A stretch of DNA of 30,119 nt from a virus, in IMG/VR virus record IMGVR_UViG_3300020214_000081, positions 1 through 30,119 of that record; one strand, given 5' to 3'. Positions within the stretch are counted from its first letter, which is position 1; every line of letters starts with the position of its first letter. Shown in pieces: positions 7,495 through 15,302 of this stretch. The notes under the pieces were generated by a model. That model saw nothing but the letters and a program-made list of their open reading frames with translations. It searched no databases and had not been told where the DNA came from. The position numbers and the translations under genes are program-made.

Positions 7495-7722
7495 ATGATT
7501 AAATCTTTTCAAACCTATTTTGGCCTAACCGAGGACGCGGCGACTGATTTGGTAACTTTAAATACCCAAGAGGCAGTTGCAATGAAGAAGGTAGATGACG
7601 CCCAGAAGGAGCTTGATGCAATTCGTTTAAAAATTGCTGACACCAATAGGATTGCAGGAGAAGAGGCCAAAAAGAAAGCGCAGGCGGACCAAGCAGCAGC
7701 TGCGATGGCACCAATTTCCTAA
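7495..7722 (+). CDS. Small coiled-coil protein with capsid-targeting-like N-terminus
   Basis: The 75-residue protein begins MIKSFQTYFGLTEDAATD and continues as a Glu/Lys/Ala-rich amphipathic helix (about residues 28-70) ending AAAAMAPIS. The N-terminus has the K-x-F-x-x-(Y/F) pattern seen in several proteins here. A similar stretch (FNQFFGTDEDATDF) is inside the 964-residue ligase fusion at 20727. A short helical protein with such a tag would suit a prohead core or internal protein like the small T4 core proteins, but that is inference. It lies between an ATAAATAA element and the connector-like gene. Confidence 0.65.
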   Translation: MIKSFQTYFGLTEDAATDLVTLNTQEAVAMKKVDDAQKELDAIRLKIADTNRIAGEEAKKKAQADQAAAAMAPIS

Positions 7723-7741
7723 TTAAAATAACTCACCCCGT

Positions 7742-8476
7742 GTGACTAGACAAGAATTAATATCAGATATTATTGATGAAGTAACCTTTTCGGGGGCGCT
7801 TCCTTATCGGCTGCCAACCAAAGAGGTTGAACGGGTTATCAAGAATGCTGAAAATTTCTTTTATGATAACTGGCACTATGCTCTATCTAAAGCATATTTA
7901 CAGATCCCAGTCGAAGTTTTTAGTGCGGCTCAATTCAAAGAGAGTCGTACTATCACTCTACCCGATTGTGTTCAATTTGTACACAAAGCGGTTGAACCTA
8001 CTGGGGCATCAGTATTTTCAACGATGGATCGCGATTTTGGTGAAAATAAATTTATTGGAGCCGAAGTTTACCTAACCCCGTTTATTGGAGAGTCCTTAAT
8101 GTACAGAACCGTAATGTTTTCATTCTTGGATTTAACTAGAGCATTTTTACTAGATACTATCACTTACGACTATAATAAAAATACAAAGCAGATAACTATA
8201 TTAGGCCGAACTCCAAAAAGAGGAGCCGTATTAGAGGTTGCCAAAAAAATAGATGAGTCCAATCTTTACGAAGACGAAATGTTTCAGAGATACTGTAGAG
8301 CAAAATCAAAACAAAGACTTGGTGAAATGCTTACAACATTTGATTATGTTCTCCCAGGCGACGTTAAAATAAGTTATACTAATCTTGTCACAAAGGCTGA
8401 TGCTGAACTGACTGCTGTACTGGATGCATTTAAAACTGAAAACCCTGCAGGTTGGATGTACACAATGAGATTTTAA
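7742..8476 (+). CDS. Probable head-tail connector or neck structural protein
   Basis: The 244-residue protein starts with a helical MTRQELISDIIDEV segment, then a beta-rich centre with many aromatic residues, and ends with helices around RYCRAKSKQRLGEML and a loop FDYVLPGDVKISY before a final helix. In my recollection this helix-beta-helix arrangement with a C-terminal LPG-type loop occurs in phage connector/neck proteins, but no residue-level signature proves it. The start codon is GTG at 7742, 19 nt after the previous stop. The gp25-like gene follows after 2 nt, supporting a virion role. A baseplate component is an alternative. Confidence 0.5.
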   Translation: MTRQELISDIIDEVTFSGALPYRLPTKEVERVIKNAENFFYDNWHYALSKAYLQIPVEVFSAAQFKESRTITLPDCVQFVHKAVEPTGASVFSTMDRDFGENKFIGAEVYLTPFIGESLMYRTVMFSFLDLTRAFLLDTITYDYNKNTKQITILGRTPKRGAVLEVAKKIDESNLYEDEMFQRYCRAKSKQRLGEMLTTFDYVLPGDVKISYTNLVTKADAELTAVLDAFKTENPAGWMYTMRF

Positions 8477-8478
8477 TT

Positions 8479-8856
8479 ATGATTAGAGATATTTACCTAA
8501 AACATATTAATGACCCTGGATATAATCAAGATTCAATTATGGAGTCTCAAGAATTTGAAGTACTACTATCTCAAATTAAAATGACACTGTTAACTCCAAA
8601 TCGTTCAGTATTAGGCTTTTCAGAGTATGGAGTCGATGAAGAAAGCATCCTATTTAATTTTTCAGATTCAGTTGATTTAGAATCTCTGGAAGCATCTTTA
8701 AGATTTCAGCTAAAAAAATATTGCACTTTACTCAGGAATAGAGATTGGGACGTTTCTGCAGTTATTGTACCGGATAGTATTGATCAGCACAGAGATACTA
8801 TTCATGCAGTATTAACAGTTGACAAAACTGTAACCTTTGTTATAGCATACGATTAA
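8479..8856 (+). CDS. gp25-like baseplate wedge protein
   Basis: The 125-residue protein matches the layout of T4 gp25: an N-terminal helical part, then a short strand with a basic loop (KMTLLTPNRSVLGF), a FSEYGVDEESILFNF segment matching gp25 R-x-F-x-x-FG-x-D-x-x-x-x-LF, a helix (LESLEASLRFQLKKY) and two final strands ending near VDKTVTFVIAYD. T4 gp25 is 132 residues and is part of the baseplate wedge and sheath initiator. I prefer ATG 8479, 2 nt after the upstream stop, over an upstream in-frame TTG at 8452. It is the last gene before a bidirectional terminator. Confidence 0.6.
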   Translation: MIRDIYLKHINDPGYNQDSIMESQEFEVLLSQIKMTLLTPNRSVLGFSEYGVDEESILFNFSDSVDLESLEASLRFQLKKYCTLLRNRDWDVSAVIVPDSIDQHRDTIHAVLTVDKTVTFVIAYD

Positions 8857-8872
8857 TTAATGATATGTATAA

Positions 8873-8901
8873 AAAACAAAAGCCGCAAAGCGGCTTTTTT
8901 T
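8873..8901. terminator. Bidirectional terminator between convergent units
   Basis: AAAAGCCGC (8878-8886) and GCGGCTTTT (8890-8898) form a perfect 9-bp stem with an AAA loop. A-rich sequence on one side and a T-tract on the other allow termination in both directions. It lies between the gp25-like gene (+) and the portal gene (-). Confidence 0.9.
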
Positions 8902-8918
8902 ATGAAGTTTAAATAGTA

Positions 8919-10625
8919 TTAAAGTGCTCCGGGTGCGCCAAGTTCAGTTGCAGTTTCTTTACCTGCCGCTGCCTCAGCTCCTGCTCCTCCTTCTGGTGCA
9001 GTACCGGGCTCAACGGCCGCGCCACCTGCTGCAGCCTCCACAGCTTCACCCTCAGCAGAAGGCGCCTGATTCATATAGTCTTTATTCTTTTGAAGATCCT
9101 CATCACTTATACGAAGATATTCTTTAACCAAGTACTCGGTTGAGAAGTAAGGTTTACCCTCATCATCAACAACCCCTTTAAGGGCATTAAGAGTAGCAAG
9201 GCGCTTATTCAGAAGATCCTGTTGTTTGATTTCTTCAAACACGTTATCATCATGCCAGTTAACACCAATTGCATTTTTAAATCGGTAATCGTCTTTTAGG
9301 TCTTTAAAATCAAGACACATTTGAAGGTATATTGGCTTGGTTAATAATTCTTTAAAGGCTGAGCGAAGACGTGTTACAAATTTATTATAACGAATTTCTT
9401 CACGACGGATACCTTCAGCATTCATTGTATATTGACCGGCACCATTTGCAGAATCCCATCTTGAATATGGAATCTTAGAGTCCATCTTTAGTTTATCTTT
9501 AAAATAATTAAGAAGTTCGGAACCTGACATATTTGGCCCAGCATATTCAAGAGGAGCAATGTCAATTGATTGGTTTTGGTCATTAATTGGGAGAATGTAA
9601 TTCTTATAGAAGAGAAGATTGGGTCGACCGTCTACTTGAATTTCTCCAGTATTTGTATCAAAGAAAATATCCTCCTTTAATTGATTTGCAAATTCTCTAA
9701 CGTCCTCCTTTGCTTTATTTAGGGACTTACTTCCAATTGGAACCTTAGTTGTTAACCGAATGGGGGCATTCATCGTATGCCAAATAACTTTAGAGTGTTC
9801 GATTACACGCATTAAGTTAAATGATCTAACCATTCTTTCAACAAATGAAATACGTTTTGTTCTAAAATGATTTGAATATGATAAGTAGATAACTTGAGAA
9901 TCGGTTAGGGTTCTTATTCTAGAGTCGCCGGCAACCTTTTGGGCCCACTCTAAAACGATTTTACCGACTGCATCTTTTTTAATTTGTGGATAGAGGGTAG
10001 AAGGATCGATCTCTTTAAATCCAATAATTTCTCTTGGATTTTGTAGATCATCATATAAAATTTCAAAGGCGAGGTGGCCTTCAATTAACCACTGAAAAAA
10101 ATACTGCCATGCTGAAATTCCCTCATTGAAACCCCAAGCATTATAAACCTTTTCAAAGTTTTCATTATACTTATCGATAACCTTTTCCTGATATTTAAGG
10201 CGCTGTTCTTTGTTTTTGCCTTTATACCGCATTTCTCCGACAAGGTCATTTGGATAGACAAATCTATTATCCTCGTCAAATACAATTGCATCATCGGTTA
10301 TTGATTCAATTACAAATTCTATTTCCCCGTTTGAGGCTAGATCTCTAAGCCTTTCACGTTTTGTTGCGTAGTCTAATTGAAAAAAGGCGATTGCTTTGGT
10401 TCTAAGCGCAGAGGTTGTATCTGTAATGGCCATTGTTGCACGGGCCAAAGAATCTTGGGTTCCGCCAAGTACATTACCCCTGGCCTGCATGAGCTGGCTT
10501 TCAATAAAACCTATCGATTGTGAATTCTTAATTAAAAGATCTTCGTACTTCATACCGACTCTGCTTAAATCAGATAGTCTTGATTTAAGTCCGCCTAAGC
10601 CGATATTGTCTAGAAATCCTGCCAT
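8919..10625 (-). CDS. Portal vertex protein (T4 gp20 family)
   Basis: Forms the dodecameric ring through which DNA is packaged and to which the neck attaches. The 568-residue product follows T4 gp20: an N-terminal wing region, WQYFFQWLIEGHLAFEILYD, a helix-rich stem region, then KAKEDVREFANQLKEDIFFD with TGEI, the YILPI strand, and the IRREEIRYNKFVTRLRSAF helix typical of gp20 (ITRDE-like). T4 gp20 is 524 residues; the extra length is an Ala/Gly/Glu-rich low-complexity tail of about 55 residues, probably disordered. The ATG is 2 nt after the stop of the upstream gene on this strand. It is the last gene of the leftward unit, ending at the bidirectional terminator. Confidence 0.92.
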   Translation of the reverse strand: MAGFLDNIGLGGLKSRLSDLSRVGMKYEDLLIKNSQSIGFIESQLMQARGNVLGGTQDSLARATMAITDTTSALRTKAIAFFQLDYATKRERLRDLASNGEIEFVIESITDDAIVFDEDNRFVYPNDLVGEMRYKGKNKEQRLKYQEKVIDKYNENFEKVYNAWGFNEGISAWQYFFQWLIEGHLAFEILYDDLQNPREIIGFKEIDPSTLYPQIKKDAVGKIVLEWAQKVAGDSRIRTLTDSQVIYLSYSNHFRTKRISFVERMVRSFNLMRVIEHSKVIWHTMNAPIRLTTKVPIGSKSLNKAKEDVREFANQLKEDIFFDTNTGEIQVDGRPNLLFYKNYILPINDQNQSIDIAPLEYAGPNMSGSELLNYFKDKLKMDSKIPYSRWDSANGAGQYTMNAEGIRREEIRYNKFVTRLRSAFKELLTKPIYLQMCLDFKDLKDDYRFKNAIGVNWHDDNVFEEIKQQDLLNKRLATLNALKGVVDDEGKPYFSTEYLVKEYLRISDEDLQKNKDYMNQAPSAEGEAVEAAAGGAAVEPGTAPEGGAGAEAAAGKETATELGAPGAL

Positions 10626-10627
10626 AG

Positions 10628-11293
10628 TTATGCGTTAAATTGTGATATTACTGAATCCATGCTTAAGGATCTGGTCTGGATGCCGTCAAAGATATTTGTT
10701 TGAGCTACCCTGGGCACCAGATGAAATGGAATAAGCTTTGGATTTATAATAGTCGCTTTTTGATATTTATTTACTGCATAACGGATGTTAAATCGGTCTC
10801 CGCTCGCGTTTTGAAAAAATTCAACCAGGGCAAATGGATTTGCATTAAATCCTATTAAAGGAGCATATTCCGGAAGCTCATACAGTCTTCTGGTATCTCC
10901 AATAAACTCCCCTTTATCATTATATGATTTACTTATGATATTATTAAATGCCTGCCAAAGTATGTTCAGGATGATCTGGGTAGCCCCGATCGACATTATT
11001 TTAAGATTTAATATAACTACGCCATCTATCTCATTAGCTAAGCAGATGCCGATGGGCCGCTGGTCGTAATAGGGTCTTTTAATTGGGTATTTTGCAAGTT
11101 CTTTGGGGTCTCCATATTGATCTGGAGTTGGAATAAGCGAATCATCTACTGGTTGAGAAAAAAAGGTGTAGACGTGCCCTGGTATAAAAATGGATTCGGG
11201 TAAAGGGGCAAGATCTCCAAAAAATGGATCTTCCAGTCTTTCGCCTTTATTTGTAAAGTCATCTATTTGATCGTTAAATGTTGGCTTGATCAT
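10628..11293 (-). CDS. Probable virion assembly protein next to gp4, family uncertain
   Basis: The 221-residue protein contains PGHVYTFFSQP, a YYDQRPIGICL strand and GVVILNLKIM, followed by helices and a C-terminal segment. The order (P-G-x-x-Y-x-F, then Y-Y-D-x-x-P, then a hydrophobic strand) resembles a set of T4-like phage virion proteins I cannot name reliably. In T4, gene 4 is flanked by gene 2 (DNA end protector) and gene 53 (baseplate wedge). The position between gp4 and portal suggests a similar head- or baseplate-completion job. The gp53 signature is not evident here. It starts at an ATG 9 nt downstream of gp4 and ends 2 nt before portal. Confidence 0.55.
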   Translation of the reverse strand: MIKPTFNDQIDDFTNKGERLEDPFFGDLAPLPESIFIPGHVYTFFSQPVDDSLIPTPDQYGDPKELAKYPIKRPYYDQRPIGICLANEIDGVVILNLKIMSIGATQIILNILWQAFNNIISKSYNDKGEFIGDTRRLYELPEYAPLIGFNANPFALVEFFQNASGDRFNIRYAVNKYQKATIINPKLIPFHLVPRVAQTNIFDGIQTRSLSMDSVISQFNA

Positions 11294-11302
11294 CTCTATA
11301 TT

Positions 11303-11815
11303 TTACAAACTTTTAAATAAGAAGTTTTCGGTAATAATTCCAAACTTTATCCCTTTTTGTGCAGCATAGTCACGGGCTGCTTCAAATTTAGCCTGGTTCA
11401 TAATAAACTGCTTTGCAGCATAGACATAATTTGCAGTCTTTTTATCAGTCAGCCGCTTTGGTTTAGTTGGAGGGGCAACATACTTATTAGGTTTGATCTC
11501 AATTAGCCAATTTTCCTCGCTACCATCAGGGTTTCCTATTTTAACAAAGAAGTCAATATAGTAGACATGGCCCCTCTTATCTAGAGGACTGTAATATGGA
11601 ATTCCGATCGGCTCCGACGAATATTTAACGACAGATGGACTAGAGTCAAGCCACTTTAAAAATTTAAATTCCCAGCTTGATCTATAAATAATTTGACCCG
11701 GATTCCCCATATATTTTTCTGGATTTTGTGGTCTAAAATAACCCTGCTTAACTAAACCTCCAAGTCTGGGCTTAAGAAAAGATTTGATATTACGATTTTG
11801 GTTTTTACCTATCAT
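11303..11815 (-). CDS. Head completion nuclease (T4 gp4 family)
   Basis: Clear similarity to T4 gp4, which finishes packaged heads and has a TnsA/PD-(D/E)xK-like nuclease fold. Matching blocks in order are PEKYMGNPGQIIYRSSWE (about 32-49), FLKWLD, SSEPIGIPYY, YYIDFFVK and WLIEIKPNKYVAPP. The predicted active site is E49, D88 and E106-x-K108. The C-terminal KGIKFGIITENFL segment also matches. The length of 170 residues is close to T4 gp4 (150) with a basic N-terminal extension. An exact TATAAATA ends 5 nt upstream of the ATG, so this late gene may have its own promoter inside the end of the primase gene. Confidence 0.93.
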   Translation of the reverse strand: MIGKNQNRNIKSFLKPRLGGLVKQGYFRPQNPEKYMGNPGQIIYRSSWEFKFLKWLDSSPSVVKYSSEPIGIPYYSPLDKRGHVYYIDFFVKIGNPDGSEENWLIEIKPNKYVAPPTKPKRLTDKKTANYVYAAKQFIMNQAKFEAARDYAAQKGIKFGIITENFLFKSL

Positions 11816-11820
11816 GTTAT

Positions 11821-11828
11821 TATTTATA
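11821..11828 (-). promoter_or_regulatory. T4-type late promoter TATAAATA before gp4
   Basis: On the minus strand TATAAATA spans the primase stop codon and is followed by ATAAC and the ATG of gp4. It equals the T4 late-promoter consensus. If initiation occurs at the T4 spacing, the transcript would begin at or next to the start codon, giving a leaderless mRNA. Confidence 0.55.
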
Positions 11829-12930
11829 GATAGGCGATATCGTATACTGAGCTGCTAAAGTACTTACCGATTAGTGATTGAAATTGATCGAGTGTAATAG
11901 ATGGATCTTGTGTATTTAAAAATAAAAAAAGATCATTAATATCTTTGATTTTAGAAATCTTGATAATTTGGGTTGGATAGTTCTTTTTTAATTCATTAAT
12001 GAGAGCATTCCATAAAAATACAGAATAGCCGTCCTTAATAAAACCTAGCATTGAATCCTTGCCCGCCTTATCCCTATCAAAGATAATTTTAATGTCCACT
12101 GCTCCCATTGCCTTTAGGATAGATTTTGCTTTGGAAACTCCTGAAGTGGCAAGCCCATTCTTTAAAAACATCGAGTCGATTTGACCTTCAGTTACCATTA
12201 GTGGCTGGGTAAAATCAACGTTAAGAATATTAAAATAGTTATTTAGATAGTTGGCATCGTCAATAATTTCAGGGGTGTCACTGTTTGAAAAAATCTTTGA
12301 AACCTCATTGTAGGACTTGATTAGATATTTTCGATCAGTAAATGGATCTAGGCTTCTGGTTGCAAGTCCTAAAACTTTACCAGACCGATGATCAAAGTTA
12401 AAAATATAAACCTTGTTGTCCATTGCATCAGCATACATAATGTCTCCAAAGTTTTTAACTTTGGTTAAACCTCTAGCTTGGGCAAATCTAAATGCCGCCG
12501 ATTTTTCTGAAATTTGATCTAGCCGCTTTAGCGAAAAGCGATTAATCACATCTGTGATTGAAATCATGCCCTTTCGATTAGACGTCAAGAAACGAACAAG
12601 GTGGTTTTCTGTAGTCTTTTTATAATTGACTTCCAGATCGGTCTCTTCTAAAAATAACGAAGAGATAATGCCATACTGATTACTTAGACTTGCAACAAAT
12701 TCACCAAGACTCATCCACGCCATGCACCCATCGTTAAAACACTTATAGGTATTAGTCTCCATATAGAGGTGGCCCCTTTTCTTTGATGCCTTAACTTTGG
12801 AGTCTCCACAAAATGGACAGGCAAAATTTAATTTGTTTTCGCTCTCTTCAATAATCTGTTTATCATGGATGCCAGGAAACCTGGCAAGCAAGACACTCTT
12901 AACAAACTTGGAAACTTCGTTTATGTCCAT
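11824..12930 (-). CDS. DNA primase (gp61/DnaG-like, zinc finger plus TOPRIM)
   Basis: Synthesises RNA primers for lagging-strand replication. An N-terminal zinc-binding domain has CPFC (C38, C41) and CFNDGC (C64, C69), the DnaG/gp61 type. The TOPRIM domain has the catalytic Glu in VTEGQID (E248) and the metal-binding FDRDKAG motif (D285, D287). The length of 368 residues is close to T4 gp61 (342). No helicase domain is fused. The gene follows the polymerase C-half by 3 nt on the same strand, a replication pair. The start ATG at 12930 is well placed, and the stop overlaps the gp4 late-promoter-like element. Confidence 0.93.
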   Translation of the reverse strand: MDINEVSKFVKSVLLARFPGIHDKQIIEESENKLNFACPFCGDSKVKASKKRGHLYMETNTYKCFNDGCMAWMSLGEFVASLSNQYGIISSLFLEETDLEVNYKKTTENHLVRFLTSNRKGMISITDVINRFSLKRLDQISEKSAAFRFAQARGLTKVKNFGDIMYADAMDNKVYIFNFDHRSGKVLGLATRSLDPFTDRKYLIKSYNEVSKIFSNSDTPEIIDDANYLNNYFNILNVDFTQPLMVTEGQIDSMFLKNGLATSGVSKAKSILKAMGAVDIKIIFDRDKAGKDSMLGFIKDGYSVFLWNALINELKKNYPTQIIKISKIKDINDLFLFLNTQDPSITLDQFQSLIGKYFSSSVYDIAYL

Positions 12931-12933
12931 CTA

Positions 12934-14364
12934 TTAATCTTCTACCTCCTCCAACTCGTCTTCTTCAACTACAACGGCTTTGGAAGTTTTCTTTTTCTTG
13001 ATTTTATCAATATATTTGGCAAGTTCGGCATCTGGCACAACTACCGTATTTAAACCGTACTTTGAAACAATATTTAAGTATTGTGGCATCAATTGAGGCG
13101 GCACAGCTAATTCGGGATTTGCAATAAATTCCTGAAGAGACTCTGGCACAAGGGTATTTTCAAAAGTTTCTGAATCAACAATATGGATTGGAAAATCTTG
13201 AGCGGCTTGACCCTTTTTCGGTTTGTGTTTAACTACTTCGATTGCACGTCTTAGTTGAAGATTAATTTGAGGCAATCCCATTGCAAGAAGCAGCTTGTTT
13301 AGGGGTTCGCAAATTAACCTAAAGAATTGTTGATCTTTGTCCATTGGAATTGCAAATTCTGAAGGATAAACCCCTGGAGAAAATGCAAAAATATCGAAAT
13401 CGTACTGGTTTTGAGTAGCGTAGTAAAATTTAACCTTACCGCTTACTACTCGATTGTATTTTTTATTACCGGTTTCTTTTAATAAGAAATTATGATAAGC
13501 GGCCGCTCTTGTATAAATCGGAGCGCCTTTATCTAAACGAAGAGGTGATTCACTTTTAACGTATTTGTCATAGGTGCGAACTGAGAATGAAAAACTAATA
13601 TCATCGGGCGTAAGGGATTCCATTTCGGCTCTTAGCACCTGTAGTTTTGGAATTAATTCACCTTCAAGATCTAGCGCATAACCTCGATCTAAAAAGAAAT
13701 CATATAATTTTTCAAGGTGATTTCTTGCCCAAATTGGATAAGATGATTGGACCTTTTCAAGACCCTTTACGACTTGATTTTCACGTTCAGCTAATTCTTC
13801 AGCTGGATTATCTTCATAACTAACCTTAAGTACATACTTTTTCTTAGCACACCAAATTGCAGCCCTTGATAAATTTTCTAGTTCAAAATCTTGGCGATTA
13901 TTGGTGTTAAATGCAGACGCATACTTTTGAAATGCAGCTTTGAAGTAGTCTTTAAGGCGCTCGCGATTAATTGCTAAGCAAAATTTAAGAGCATCGTTAT
14001 CATTTAGATTAAGACCTTCAATTGACTTAATTGCTGGGTGAAAACACACATAGCAAGAATCAGTATCTGTATAAATTGCCGAATCTTCTTCGATTTTATT
14101 AATCTTAAGCTGCGAGATACCCAATTTTTCATGAAGTTCAGTGTCAATGTGCCACTTTTCTCTAAAATAGTGATTTATTGCCTTAATTGAAAATTTAATT
14201 AGGTCTTGGCCTTGTAGTGTGATTGATTGAGCAATATCTGTATCGTGAAAATAGAAATATTTGTTACCAAACGCACCGTAAAACGAATTAATCAAGATTT
14301 TGAGTGCATTTTGTTCAAGATTAAGCCGCTTGATTTCTTTGTCGAGCTGTTGTTTAGTTTGCAT
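12934..14364 (-). CDS. Family B DNA polymerase, C-terminal half (split gp43)
   Basis: Contains only the part of a gp43-type polymerase from motif B on. Motif B is NALKILINSFYGAFGNKYF (K22, N26, Y29, G30) and motif C is YTDTDS (98-103) with catalytic Asp residues, followed by thumb-like sequence and an acidic Lys/Glu-rich tail (ending EELEEVED-type acidic residues). The 3'-5' exonuclease and motif A (D-x-x-S-L-Y-P) are absent, and no such sequence is elsewhere in the window. At 476 residues it is about half of T4 gp43 (898). It has an ordinary ATG and a promoter-like intergenic region upstream, so it looks like a genuine split subunit rather than a broken gene. Activity would require the other half to supply motif A. 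Acidic-tail wording is approximate. Confidence 0.92.
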   Translation of the reverse strand: MQTKQQLDKEIKRLNLEQNALKILINSFYGAFGNKYFYFHDTDIAQSITLQGQDLIKFSIKAINHYFREKWHIDTELHEKLGISQLKINKIEEDSAIYTDTDSCYVCFHPAIKSIEGLNLNDNDALKFCLAINRERLKDYFKAAFQKYASAFNTNNRQDFELENLSRAAIWCAKKKYVLKVSYEDNPAEELAERENQVVKGLEKVQSSYPIWARNHLEKLYDFFLDRGYALDLEGELIPKLQVLRAEMESLTPDDISFSFSVRTYDKYVKSESPLRLDKGAPIYTRAAAYHNFLLKETGNKKYNRVVSGKVKFYYATQNQYDFDIFAFSPGVYPSEFAIPMDKDQQFFRLICEPLNKLLLAMGLPQINLQLRRAIEVVKHKPKKGQAAQDFPIHIVDSETFENTLVPESLQEFIANPELAVPPQLMPQYLNIVSKYGLNTVVVPDAELAKYIDKIKKKKTSKAVVVEEDELEEVED

Positions 14365-14439
14365 ACATAAGTGTTTTACTTGCTAGCTGTTCTTGGTTTA
14401 CGGTAATAGTATAATACTAATAAATAATAAAAATTAGCA
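14365..14439. promoter_or_regulatory. Divergent promoter region
   Basis: The 75-bp gap between divergent genes contains the perfect inverted repeat TAGTAT-A-ATACTA (14407-14419), giving TATAAT on the plus strand and TATTAT on the minus strand. ATAAATAA follows at 14420-14427, 12 nt before the plus-strand ATG at 14440. It probably drives both the polymerase C-half and the gene at 14440. Confidence 0.55.
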
Positions 14440-15054
14440 ATGCAAGTGGTGGCCCAAGACCGAACCTTATCAAAAGTTTACTCAAATTATCCATTTTTAA
14501 GAAATTTTCCTTTCCAGGACTTTCACATTGAAGCCGAGGAGGTAAAAAGCCCCCAAGTTGAGGATGGGGAGTACATTACGGTGCCGACTTCTGTCACAAA
14601 TCCGTTTATTATTAATTTTATCTACACTCGGGACAAACAGCGGACTGCAATTTCAGTTTTTGACAGAGAGCTTGCCTGGTTAAGCTCCAGAGCAGAGACA
14701 ATTAGCCAATTGGACGATATTGCTCATATCATTAGTGAAGGCCTGAACTCAGGTGACATTATTAAAAAACGGGATGCTGTCCTTGTTGTTGAACACTGGC
14801 TCAAAAAGATCGCTGACGACCGCGCAACCTTAAATTATAGTACATTTAATGACATTTTAACGCGCCTAATAGGCATCACGCAACTCAAAGAGACGGTTCA
14901 GTTGATAAATAATATTAACAAGTTGTCCTTGGGAGCAAATGTAATAAAAATGGATAAAAAACAGTACGACATTATTATGACATATTACGATTTCCAGATG
15001 ATTTATTGCAAGCTTGTCCTTGGATTAATCATTGCTGCAAAAATATCGATATAA
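14440..15054 (+). CDS. Unknown protein (204 aa)
   Basis: No family is recognised. The N-terminal part (about 1-75) looks beta-rich with aromatic residues (YPFLRNFPFQDF), and residues about 80-175 look helical and charged (SRAETISQLDDIAHIISEG, VLVVEHWLKKIADD). The C-terminus ends in a hydrophobic segment (MIYCKLVLGLIIAAKISI) that could be membrane-associated or a buried helix. It is the first gene after a divergent promoter-like region with an ATAAATAA element. The next small gene starts 1 nt after its stop, indicating coupled translation. Confidence 0.7.
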   Translation: MQVVAQDRTLSKVYSNYPFLRNFPFQDFHIEAEEVKSPQVEDGEYITVPTSVTNPFIINFIYTRDKQRTAISVFDRELAWLSSRAETISQLDDIAHIISEGLNSGDIIKKRDAVLVVEHWLKKIADDRATLNYSTFNDILTRLIGITQLKETVQLINNINKLSLGANVIKMDKKQYDIIMTYYDFQMIYCKLVLGLIIAAKISI

Positions 15055-15055
15055 A

Positions 15056-15253
15056 ATGTCTCAAATCGACAAATTGTCAAGGCAAAGTGCTTCGGTTAAT
15101 AAGCGATCTCCTCAATTAAATAAGCAAAATTATCAAAAAATTTGTGAAATCAGAGATAGGGTGACAGAGATTGCTGCCAAGATTCAACAGAGGCCCCAAG
15201 CAGATAGCATATTGTTATCTAAACTAAATGCAAAAGCACAGCCCGGATCATAA
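15056..15253 (+). CDS. Small basic helical protein (65 aa)
   Basis: Starts at the ATG 1 nt after the preceding stop; the in-frame TTG at 15032 would overlap the upstream gene and is less likely. The product is Gln-, Lys- and Ser-rich and probably helical (YQKICEIRDRVTEIAAKIQ), ending AKAQPGS. No domain is recognised. A 49-nt gap follows before the GNAT-domain gene. Confidence 0.6.
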   Translation: MSQIDKLSRQSASVNKRSPQLNKQNYQKICEIRDRVTEIAAKIQQRPQADSILLSKLNAKAQPGS

Positions 15254-15302
15254 TAATTACTGTAGGTATTACAGATGTGATTAATTGCTAAATCAAGAAC
15301 TA

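Noticed and set aside
8924-9127. Leu/Gln-rich plus-strand open frame opposite the portal C-terminus
   Set aside because: It is the antisense of the Ala/Gly-rich low-complexity portal tail; composition explains the open frame.
10628-11293. Assignment of the gene beside gp4 as gp53
   Set aside because: The order of genes suggested it, but the gp53-like segment (N-x-I-x-NPF with YYG) is instead found in the gene at 29780.
15259-15275. Hairpin CTGTA-ggtat-TACAG before the GNAT gene
   Set aside because: Only a 5-bp stem, with no T-tract and no known regulatory match; likely chance in AT-rich DNA.
14365-15300. Missing N-terminal half of the polymerase removed by a frameshift or lying just upstream
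   Set aside because: The minus strand upstream has no long open frame or motif A sequence, and the plus strand is filled by genes at 14440 and 15056. The split looks real rather than a local frameshift.
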